From Algoriphagus zhangzhouensis (GTDB lineage: Bacteria; Bacteroidota; Bacteroidia; Cytophagales; Cyclobacteriaceae), in the NCBI RefSeq assembly GCF_900148515.1, contig NZ_FRXN01000001.1, positions 1,337,619 through 1,401,618 on the forward strand: a stretch of DNA of 64,000 bases, read 5' to 3'. This document shows, piece after piece, positions 17,087 to 24,493 of this stretch. Under the pieces are notes generated by a model. That model saw only the letters and a list, made by a program, of their open reading frames with translations. It ran no database searches and was not told the origin of the DNA. Position 1 is the first letter of the stretch. Each line of letters begins with the position of its first letter. Made by a program: the position numbers and the translations under genes.

Positions 17087-20000
17087 TTAAAATTTAACAT
17101 CCAAACCAAGTGTAAATGATCTCATCAGAGGGAAAGAATCATAGTTCTTCTGCTCAGGATCGTGGAATTCCTTCATATCGGAAATGGCGAACAAATTGGT
17201 GCCATTGAAGAAAAGTTTGGCACTGGACATATTAAGTTTAGAAAGAAGTCCTGCTGGTAATTTATAGCCGATATTGAGGTTTTTCAATCTGAGGTAAGCG
17301 CCATTTCTTATCCAAAAAGAAGTGGAACCTGTACCTGACTCATACCAGTTTCTACCGATAGGTCGTGGATATTTTGCATCTGGATTTTCAGGAGTCCAAA
17401 CATCATCAGCCCAAAGAGGATAGTAAGGACGAATCGCGCCACCATGCTGACGCATCCCTGCACCTTCTTGATTACTGATGATTCTATCATATACACCGAC
17501 ACCTTGGAAGTGAGCATCCACAGAGAAATTACTCCAATCCAAGTTGAAGCCAAAGCCATAGTTCAATCTAGGAGTGGCATTGGTAGAAAGTAGCTGAAAG
17601 TCATTTCCATCGATTTTGCCATCTGGACCCGGAGAGTAACCATCTCCTCGGATATCCTCGAAATACAATCCTCCCAAATATGGATCTCTACCGTACTGCT
17701 TGAATCCAGCCTCCAACAATTCATTCAATTGCTCTTGAGTTCTAACAATACCCAAAGCTCTTAAACCAAAAATTCTATTACTTGGCTGCCCAATGATGGA
17801 TTCATTTTCTCTATTTCCACCCTCTAGGTAGATTGGGTTTTGATCCAAAACATCCCATTGGTCTTTAGCCAAACCGATGTTTCCGTAAACTGAATAGTTG
17901 ATCTTTCCGGCATTTGCCTGATCTCTCCAAAGCAAAGAAAACTCTCCACCTCTCCATGATCTTTCGGCATAATTTTCCGGTGCCAAAGACTGACCATAGT
18001 TGTCAGGAAGAGTTACAATTCGAGAACCTAGAATGTCTACTTCTTTCTTATAGAAAACATCCAATGAACCTGAAAGCTTGGTATTCATCAATTCGAAATC
18101 CAAACCAGCATTGTATGTGGTTGATGTAGCCCAAGTCAAATTAGGGTTTGGAGTAGATCCTGGCGCTATTCCACTATAAAGGTCATCCCCGAAAATATAA
18201 TTTCCGCTGTTTCTATAGGTGTACACGTATGAGAATGGAGAAATTCTATTATTGTTTACATCCAAATCATTACCCGTAGTTCCGTATGAAGCTCTGATTT
18301 TCAAATCATCCAACCAGCTTGACGTACCAGACATAAAGTCTTCATCTCCTATTCTCCATGCTGCCGAAACAGAAGGAAAGAAGCCCCAACGGCTTTCTTT
18401 CGGGAATAAGGTATTTCCATCATATCGGAATGAAAACTCTGCGATATACTTTTCATTGAAGTTGTAATTGGCACGACCAATCAAAGATCTTCTAGCTCCA
18501 ATGGATTCATAACCTCTTCCGTATCTTCTTTCCGCATCCTGAGAGTAAACAAAGTCCTGATCATAGTTTGTCAAAGGATCCTCAGCTTTTGCAAAGGCTC
18601 CATATAGACCGCTTTGAGCCTCTTCATACACAACCATGGCATTGATTCCATGCTTGTCAAAGGTTCTATTGTAATTTAAAAACCAGTCGAACTGATAGCT
18701 CCAAGCCGTTTGCAATTCATAACTCAGGAACTCTTGATTTTGGCTAAAACTGAAAATGTTGGTTTTGTTTGGATCTGGAGCTGCTGGGAGGAATCTGTTT
18801 CCATCTGGATCTGCCTGAGTAAAGACATAGTTCTTTTGGTAGGTCAGATATTTCTTTCTCATATAATCCTTGGCCAGATAATTCCCAGTGATTTTTGTAG
18901 AAAGTCCTTCCACCAAATCGCTCAAGTCAAAATTCAATCCTAAGATGGTATTGACTTGTCTTTTACGTGTCTTGATATATCGATCACCCACTATCTGATC
19001 AATCACACTCCATGCTTGCCAGCTACCCATAGGTGTCTGAACAGGATAGTCAGTCACATAATCAGCGGGGGTTCCATCAGCCTCCAAATAAAATGGATAA
19101 ACTTTTGGCCAGTTAAAACTCACCCGATACAAATCGGACACATCGTAATCATCATCTCCAGAGAATGGCCAATAAAAACGATCGTGATTCTGCTGGGTCG
19201 CAGAAACGTTCAAATCAATCGTGATTCGATTAGTGATTTTTGCCGAAACGTTTGTTCTTAAATTAAACTTTCCATGATCCACAGACTTATAGGATCCTTT
19301 TTCACCCAGATAACTCAATAAAGAGTAATAGGTCACTTGATCATTTCCACCCGTTACGCTCAAAGCATAATTCTGATTGAAAGGATTCTGCCAGATGAAA
19401 TCATTTACGTTATAACTTCTATTTGCAAAATATTCGAATTCTTCAGGACCATTCGGAGGAGTTGTCCCCAAATATTCAGCAACTCTATTTTGGTAAATCA
19501 ACTCGTCTGTAGCTGTAGTCTTGTCAGAAAGCAACTCCTGAGTCGGTCTCATGGTAGTAAAAGTTGAAAGCAAATTGACCGTCATTTTTTGCTTTTCACC
19601 TGTTTTGGTTGTTACCAAAACAACTCCATTACCAGCTCGCGAACCATAAATTGACGCAGAGGCAGCATCTTTCAAAAAGGATATTTGATCTACCTCATTT
19701 GCATTCAAGGCATCAAAGGCTTCTTTGTCTCTTACGATCCCGTCAATGACATACAAAGGATCCCCAAAACTTCCCCGAATCCGGATAGAGGATGAAGAAC
19801 CTGAAAGTCCAGAGGTACCCGTCACATTTACTCCTGGTGCTCTACCAGCTAAGGTATTAGATAGATTTGTCGTCGGGATTTCATTAATTTCCTCAGAATT
19901 CACCGGAGTAATTGCCCCGGTCAAATTGACTTTTTTCTGGGTACCATAACCTACGATAACAATTTCATCAAGGGATTTGGTATCCTCTCCCATGGTGATA

Positions 20001-20599
20001 TTGATCTCACTTCTGTTCCCCACTTCTACGGTTTGACTTTCATAACCAATGAATGAAAACACCAAGGTTGCATTCTCATCTACGGATAAAGTGTATTTAC
20101 CATCGACATCTGTCACCGTACCCTGCGTAGTACCAGCTACAGTAATCGTCACACCAGGCATGGGTTCTTGAGTCTCGTCCACAACGGTACCCGACACGGT
20201 CACGTCTGCCCGGACCTCCATACTCTCTGATTTATCGGTTTTGACACCTACATGAATCAGATTATTTACCTGTCTAAACTTTAGATTGGTATTTCTAGAA
20301 ATTTCTTCGAGAAGGCGTTCAATAGAAATTTGGTTGAGATATTCAGAGTTTTGTAAAACCTGTCCTCTCACATCGGAACTTCTATACGAAAAATCAAATT
20401 CAGTCTCTCTTTCAACCTTTTTAAAAAGGTCAATAACCTGAAGACTACCCTTGTTGATCGAAATAAAAGTCTCATCCAATTTGGATTGAGCCTTCCCAGT
20501 CTCGGCTAACATAGTGCTGTAGAAAAAGCACTGAAGAATCATACCGAACAAGGTGTATTTTCCCATTGTTACAACTTTTTTCAGTAACTTTGTGTTCAT
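17087..20599 (-). CDS. SusC/RagA-family TonB-dependent outer-membrane transporter with STN domain
   Basis: About 1170 residues from the ATG at 20599 (MNTKLLKKVVTMGKY); the longer frame to 20641 adds 14 unlikely residues. Order: signal sequence, STN signalling domain (about 35-105, FISINKGSLQVIDLFKKVE), carboxypeptidase-regulatory-like domain (VSGTVVDETQEPMPGVTI), plug with SLDEIVIVGYGTQKKVNLTG, then the beta-barrel ending SFTLGLDVKF. The STN domain normally contacts a periplasmic FecR, so substrate binding can be signalled to the ECF sigma. The fecR gene lies just upstream on the same strand. With SusD it imports a nutrient, most likely an oligosaccharide, in a TonB-dependent way. Confidence 0.95.
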   Translation of the reverse strand: MNTKLLKKVVTMGKYTLFGMILQCFFYSTMLAETGKAQSKLDETFISINKGSLQVIDLFKKVERETEFDFSYRSSDVRGQVLQNSEYLNQISIERLLEEISRNTNLKFRQVNNLIHVGVKTDKSESMEVRADVTVSGTVVDETQEPMPGVTITVAGTTQGTVTDVDGKYTLSVDENATLVFSFIGYESQTVEVGNRSEINITMGEDTKSLDEIVIVGYGTQKKVNLTGAITPVNSEEINEIPTTNLSNTLAGRAPGVNVTGTSGLSGSSSSIRIRGSFGDPLYVIDGIVRDKEAFDALNANEVDQISFLKDAASASIYGSRAGNGVVLVTTKTGEKQKMTVNLLSTFTTMRPTQELLSDKTTATDELIYQNRVAEYLGTTPPNGPEEFEYFANRSYNVNDFIWQNPFNQNYALSVTGGNDQVTYYSLLSYLGEKGSYKSVDHGKFNLRTNVSAKITNRITIDLNVSATQQNHDRFYWPFSGDDDYDVSDLYRVSFNWPKVYPFYLEADGTPADYVTDYPVQTPMGSWQAWSVIDQIVGDRYIKTRKRQVNTILGLNFDLSDLVEGLSTKITGNYLAKDYMRKKYLTYQKNYVFTQADPDGNRFLPAAPDPNKTNIFSFSQNQEFLSYELQTAWSYQFDWFLNYNRTFDKHGINAMVVYEEAQSGLYGAFAKAEDPLTNYDQDFVYSQDAERRYGRGYESIGARRSLIGRANYNFNEKYIAEFSFRYDGNTLFPKESRWGFFPSVSAAWRIGDEDFMSGTSSWLDDLKIRASYGTTGNDLDVNNNRISPFSYVYTYRNSGNYIFGDDLYSGIAPGSTPNPNLTWATSTTYNAGLDFELMNTKLSGSLDVFYKKEVDILGSRIVTLPDNYGQSLAPENYAERSWRGGEFSLLWRDQANAGKINYSVYGNIGLAKDQWDVLDQNPIYLEGGNRENESIIGQPSNRIFGLRALGIVRTQEQLNELLEAGFKQYGRDPYLGGLYFEDIRGDGYSPGPDGKIDGNDFQLLSTNATPRLNYGFGFNLDWSNFSVDAHFQGVGVYDRIISNQEGAGMRQHGGAIRPYYPLWADDVWTPENPDAKYPRPIGRNWYESGTGSTSFWIRNGAYLRLKNLNIGYKLPAGLLSKLNMSSAKLFFNGTNLFAISDMKEFHDPEQKNYDSFPLMRSFTLGLDVKF

Positions 20600-20729
20600 A
20601 ATAATGCTGTTTATGGATAATATTTTATTGTCTGTAATCATTTAGATCATTGGTCATTGCTGCACGGCCAAATCCAGCTTTGATCGATGATCTTTTTGCT
20701 TTTATATCATCTTTTTTGGTTCATAGGCT

Positions 20730-21785
20730 TTAGTTTTTAGAGATGAGAATTCGGTTGTCTTTTATCTTATAGTTGAAATCATAAATGAAAGAAAGCCCGA
20801 TCAGAACCTCCTCTAATGACTGATTTTCAAACTTTCCAGAATAATCTTTCTTCGCATTGAAATCTTCGGAAATTGAAAACTCCACGCCATACCAGCTCTC
20901 TAGTCGTGAGGTCACTTCTTTGAAAGTTGCATTTTTAAAACTGATCACATTGTCTTTCCAGGCAAAGACATCATCATAATCAACCCTCTTTTTTAACAGG
21001 GATTTGTTTTTAAAATCAAATGATGCAGCATCCATTGGTTCTAAGTTTACCTTTCGTACATCAAAACCAGTCGCAGCATCCTGGATTGAAACTTGAACTT
21101 TACCTGTCAATACAGCCACCATACCAGCGGGATTTCCTTCTATTTCCTTTACTGTAAATGAAGTACCAAGCACTCTGGTTTGAAGGCTTTTTGTATGGAC
21201 TATGAATGGTCGATTTGGATCAGGTTTTACATCAAAAAAAGCCTCCCCTTCCAAAAACACTTCTCTTTGGTCAGAGGAAAATTTCTCAGGGAATCGAATG
21301 GAGCTTTCAGTATTCAAATGAACCTCACTCCCATCTCCCAATATTATTTTTAGCTTTTGTCCTTTTGGCACAGATCTCTCCACAAAATTCACAAGCTCCG
21401 TAGTCAACTCCTCTTTGGCATGGTTCTCAAACACATCCAATTTTATGGCATACATCCAAACCAAAAAAAGAGAAACACAGGCAACTAGAGCTACCTTGAG
21501 CCCCTTGGTACTAGTTGAAGAAAAAACACCTTTCACCTCTTTATCCGAAATAGAATGCGTTTCTATTTCAATTTTTTCAGGCTTAGGTAAATTGATCTTT
21601 TGAAGGATAGTTTGCTTCATTCTTAAGCTATCTGCTTCATTCAAATCAAAATCCTCTTCATACCCTTCGAGTAAACCCTCAAGTTCTTTTTGACCTTCAG
21701 GACTGTTTATCCAAATCAATAGCTGATGAACCTCATCTGGATTTGCCTTTCCGTTAAAGAATTTTTTCAGGATTTCTGGATTCAT
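20730..21785 (-). CDS. FecR-family anti-sigma regulator (DUF4974)
   Basis: A 351-residue inner-membrane protein. The first ~90 residues are the cytoplasmic sigma-binding part (KFFNGKANPDEVHQLLIWI), followed by one membrane helix near 95-115 (VALVACVSLFLVWMYAI). The periplasmic FecR domain has VPKGQKLKIILGDGSEVHLN and VFLEGEAFFDV, and the DUF4974 C-terminus has SRLESWYGVEFSI and YSGKFENQSLEEVL. FecR proteins hold an ECF sigma until the SusC STN domain signals. It sits directly upstream of susC. Its partner sigma gene starts 186 bp away on the opposite strand, an unusual layout since the two are normally sigma-then-fecR in one transcript. Confidence 0.94.
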   Translation of the reverse strand: MNPEILKKFFNGKANPDEVHQLLIWINSPEGQKELEGLLEGYEEDFDLNEADSLRMKQTILQKINLPKPEKIEIETHSISDKEVKGVFSSTSTKGLKVALVACVSLFLVWMYAIKLDVFENHAKEELTTELVNFVERSVPKGQKLKIILGDGSEVHLNTESSIRFPEKFSSDQREVFLEGEAFFDVKPDPNRPFIVHTKSLQTRVLGTSFTVKEIEGNPAGMVAVLTGKVQVSIQDAATGFDVRKVNLEPMDAASFDFKNKSLLKKRVDYDDVFAWKDNVISFKNATFKEVTSRLESWYGVEFSISEDFNAKKDYSGKFENQSLEEVLIGLSFIYDFNYKIKDNRILISKN

Positions 21786-21939
21786 TTGTTGTGCTTTTAT
21801 ATATAGTTACTCCAAAAGGCCTCTTTACCCCCAAGCACAGTTGAAAAAAAATCAAATTTTTACTGAATTATTTTTTTTAACCTATAAATAACACGAATAC
21901 TTATCGCTTTTATAAAATTTTATATTATCTTGATTTAAT

Positions 21940-21968
21940 TTTGTAAAATATTTTGTTGACTAAATTTG
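21940..21968 (+). promoter_or_regulatory. Bacteroidota-type promoter in front of the ECF sigma gene
   Basis: TTTG at 21940-21943 and TAAATTTG at 21961-21968 match the Bacteroidota consensus (TTTG, then TAnnTTTG) with a 17-bp spacer. The -7 box ends only 3 nt before the ATG at 21972. If it is real, transcription would start at or after that ATG, so translation would be leaderless or begin at the next in-frame ATG (21987). Confidence 0.45.
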
Positions 21969-21971
21969 AAA

Positions 21972-22577
21972 ATGTCCTCCTCTCAAATGAACTGTTTAGG
22001 ACCAGAAATAGCTAAAAATCTTCAGAATGGGTGCCAAAAAGCATTCGAAGAGGTGTATAATCAATACCACAAAAAGATTTTTGGGTTTTGTATCAAATAT
22101 GGTCTAAATCAATCTGAAGCCGAGGAAATCACACAGATAGTTTTCATTAAAGTTTGGGAAAACAGGAATAAAATCGATCCTGAAAAGAAACTTTATTCCT
22201 ACATCTTGACAATGAGTAAAAACATCATTATTGATAGTTTTAAAGCAAAAATCAAATACCAGGCCGCTAAAGAATACCAAATGAATTTCATGAAGCCTGT
22301 CAATAATGTGGAACAAAACATTCACCTGACAGAGCTACAAAGCAGCATTGAGGAAGCCTTGACAAAACTTCCAGAAAGAAGACGGGAAGTATTTGAACTT
22401 TCTAGAATTCAAGGCTTATCCAATAAAGAAATAGCAAACCAACTCGGAATTTCTATTAAAACAGTGGAAAATCACTTGAATTTGGCACTCCAAGATTTTA
22501 AGGAGGTATTTAAAGAAGAAAAAGTGGGAATAGGTCTTTCCGTGATCCTTTTCTTGTGCCAAACTCCTATCCTATAA
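21972..22577 (+). CDS. ECF sigma factor of the first SusC/SusD locus
   Basis: About 201 residues from the ATG at 21972 (MSSSQMNCLGPE); a TTG two codons upstream is not needed, and the ATG at 21987 is a serious alternative because of the promoter match at 21940-21968. Region 2 (about 20-90, EEVYNQYHKKIFGFCIKYGL, SYILTMSKNIIIDSF) and region 4 (about 120-180, NKEIANQLGISIKTVENHL) are clear. The C-terminus ends in a hydrophobic tail (IGLSVILFLCQTPIL). It most likely works with the divergent fecR to switch on the susC-susD genes. Divergence means sigma and anti-sigma could be expressed in unequal amounts. Confidence 0.9.
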   Translation: MSSSQMNCLGPEIAKNLQNGCQKAFEEVYNQYHKKIFGFCIKYGLNQSEAEEITQIVFIKVWENRNKIDPEKKLYSYILTMSKNIIIDSFKAKIKYQAAKEYQMNFMKPVNNVEQNIHLTELQSSIEEALTKLPERRREVFELSRIQGLSNKEIANQLGISIKTVENHLNLALQDFKEVFKEEKVGIGLSVILFLCQTPIL

Positions 22578-22597
22578 ATCAGTTATGAAAAAAAATA

Positions 22598-22632
22598 AAC
22601 CCTCCTTTTCTAAAAATCTGAAAAGGAGGGTT
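22598..22632. terminator. Bidirectional terminator between sigma and aldo/keto reductase genes
   Basis: A perfect 13-bp stem (22598-22610 with 22620-22632, core ccctcctttt) and a 9-nt loop stand between convergent genes. T-rich or A-rich flanks on both sides allow it to work in both directions. Confidence 0.9.
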
Positions 22633-22638
22633 TTCTTA

Positions 22639-23586
22639 TTATGCACTTACACAATCCAATAATTCCAAATCCACAGGGTCTAATTTGACTTTGGTAGCTT
22701 CGACTAAAGTCTCCAATTGATAGATACTGGTAGCACTGGCAATAGGCGCTCCAATATTAGGCTGTGCCATCAACCAGGCCAAAGCAACTGAAGCCACTTT
22801 GCACTCATGTTTTTCAGCAATTTTATCCATCGCTTTAATTACCTGAGCTCCTTTTTCATTCAAATATTTCTTCGCTCCTTCCCCTCTAACACTTTTACCC
22901 AAATCCTTTTCACCTCTATATTTCCCAGTCAAAAATCCAGCAGCCAAAGCCCAATAGGGGAAAACCGAAAGGTCATATTTTTTAACTAAAGGCAAATAGC
23001 TTGACTCATAGGATTGACGCTCCATCAAATTATAATGAGGCTGTAAAGCCACATATTTAGGAAGGTTATTTTTCTCAGAAACTTCAAAGGACTCCTGGAG
23101 TCTTTCAGGTGAAAGATTAGACGCCGCGACATATTTTACTTTTCCTGCCTTGATCAATTCATCATAGGTGGAAAGAGTCTCTTCGACAGGAGTAACTCCA
23201 TCATCAAAATGCGAATAATAAAGGTCAATTCTATCAGTTTGCAATCTGCTCAGTGATTCATCGACCGACTTAAGAATATGCTTTCTACTGATATCATATC
23301 CATGTTCTTCAGTTTGGGAACCAACCTTTGTTGCAACCACAATCTGATCTCGATTCCCTCTTTCTTTCATCCATTTTCCTATTATCGATTCGGATGTACC
23401 TCCCGTACCGTTGACCCACCAAGGGTAGGTATCTGCAGTATCTAAAAAGTTAAATCCTGCCTCTACAAAGGCATCCAGAATTTGAAAGGACTCTTTTTCG
23501 TCTAAAGTCCATCCAAAAACATTCCCTCCCAAATTGATCCTACCGACTTTTAAGTCCGTGTGGGAGATCCTTACTAACTCACTCAT
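22639..23586 (-). CDS. Aldo/keto reductase family oxidoreductase
   Basis: A 315-residue cytoplasmic protein of the NADP(H)-dependent aldo/keto reductase TIM-barrel family. Visible motifs: GFNFLDTADTYPWW with the catalytic Asp and Tyr, ATKVGSQ with the catalytic Lys, RIDLYYSHFDD with the active-site His region, VKYVAASNLSPERL, and the cofactor-binding end APIASATSIYQLETLVEA. Length is normal. It stands alone: convergent with the ECF sigma gene and followed upstream by 0.9 kb of noncoding DNA. The substrate, probably a sugar or small aldehyde, cannot be read from the sequence. Confidence 0.92.
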   Translation of the reverse strand: MSELVRISHTDLKVGRINLGGNVFGWTLDEKESFQILDAFVEAGFNFLDTADTYPWWVNGTGGTSESIIGKWMKERGNRDQIVVATKVGSQTEEHGYDISRKHILKSVDESLSRLQTDRIDLYYSHFDDGVTPVEETLSTYDELIKAGKVKYVAASNLSPERLQESFEVSEKNNLPKYVALQPHYNLMERQSYESSYLPLVKKYDLSVFPYWALAAGFLTGKYRGEKDLGKSVRGEGAKKYLNEKGAQVIKAMDKIAEKHECKVASVALAWLMAQPNIGAPIASATSIYQLETLVEATKVKLDPVDLELLDCVSA

Positions 23587-23866
23587 TTTACGTTGGTTTT
23601 TGTTTGGTTATGATTAAATAATAAAGGACTCAATCATCCTCTATACGTCATAAAAAACAGCCAACAGCTTTAATAAATTCAAGAAAAACCCGACCAAATC
23701 TTTGAATTACCTAAGCGAAGTAAACTCCATTTGAAAGGAAGATTATCTCTTTCAATGGATATTTTATTAAAATAAAGGAGAGCTATTATAGAAATGTATT
23801 TTTTACCTAGAATATTCATACCTGCAGGTCATTATCTTGATTAATAGACCTTATTGTTTATGGGAC

Positions 23867-23974
23867 TTTTGAAAGACCAAAAGTCCCCAATCCTCGATAG
23901 CAATCGGGATCTTTTGCCTGAATTGGCTTGAAAATGCCTGCGGACATTTTCTGCCTGATTGGTCAAACGTTAAA
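23867..23974 (+). repeat. Dispersed intergenic repeat, copy 1 (with 26-bp insertion)
   Basis: Positions 23911-23955 match the reverse complement of 58338-58382 at 42 of 45 bases. Similarity continues outward on both sides (TTTGAAAGAC before, GGTCAAA..TAAAA after). This copy carries 26 extra bases (23886-23911) containing a CCCGAT/ATCGGG-type palindrome. Within the repeat, 23930-23951 folds as a hairpin (gaaaatg..cattttc). Confidence 0.8.
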
Positions 23975-24030
23975 ATCGCCGGATTTCCGAACAAGTTCGG
24001 AACTAGCCGATTTTCTTAACGCTTGTTGAC
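23962..24030. repeat. Large imperfect inverted repeat
   Basis: Nested pairs GTCAA/TTGAC, CGTTAA/TTAACG, AAATCG/CGATTT and an inner TTCCGAAC/GTTCGGAA fold about 69 nt into one long, interrupted hairpin. It begins where the dispersed repeat ends. No T-run follows on either side, so it is not an obvious terminator. Confidence 0.65.
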
Positions 24031-24205
24031 CTCAATCCGTCACCAGCCACTTCAAAGCAACAGGTCCTATTGAAGTTTTGGGTAAAATCTCAGACTATTA
24101 GAACAACGGGCCGCTTAAATTTATGTAGAGAACATCTATTTTAGACTGGACCCGCCTTCCAGTATTGGGTGTTAAGAAATCAATTGTGAGGGTAGTAATT
24201 AGGAG

Positions 24206-24226
24206 GCCTGCCTGCTGCAGGCAGGC
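24206..24226. repeat. 21-bp GC-rich palindrome
   Basis: GCCTGCCTGC, one T, then GCAGGCAGGC: two perfect 10-bp arms around a single base. A related cctgcc..ggcagg core occurs in the hairpin at 54143-54179. Confidence 0.8.
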
Positions 24227-24417
24227 TTGTTTGACGAAAATTTTGCTACTGAAAACTTCAAAATTTGCAGAGGTTTTTTGCAAAATTGAGGAGTTTGCCG
24301 ACGTGTGGGGAGGAAATTGATTTTAACCCAAAAATGGACAGCGGTGGTCCCGTACTGCTGTCGGGATTGGTCCTTTTTCACCTACAGGAAAAAGGACAGA
24401 AAAAGTAAACAAACAAA

Positions 24418-24449
24418 AGGGTTGATCCAGATATTTCTGAATCAACCCT
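24418..24449 (-). terminator. Probable terminator of the S9 peptidase transcript
   Basis: Arms agggttgat (24418-24426) and atcaaccct (24441-24449) form a 9-bp stem with a 14-nt loop. Read leftward it is followed by a T-rich stretch (ttttgtttgttt). It lies about 45 nt past the stop at 24494. Confidence 0.7.
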
Positions 24450-24493
24450 GCTATTAATAAAGTTTATTTTAATTGAAATTAAAGGTTAAATAT

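Larger units (their letters stand above)
23587..24417. other. Noncoding 0.8-kb stretch dense in hairpins and repeat fragments
   Basis: No convincing gene is present between the reductase start and the S9 peptidase terminator; the short frames at 24098-24381 have no recognisable protein features. The stretch holds a repeat shared with 58.3 kb (23867-23974), a large imperfect hairpin (23962-24030), a CTTCAA/TTGAAG pair around 24050-24080, a 21-bp palindrome (24206-24226) and an A/T-rich tail. It looks like an accumulation of dispersed repeats, or possibly a structured transcript, rather than a decayed gene. Confidence 0.6.

Noticed and set aside
24098..24381. Two short minus-strand frames as small genes or a gene remnant
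   Set aside because: They are about 60 residues each, overlap in different frames, lie in repeat-rich DNA and show no domain, signal peptide or translation signal.
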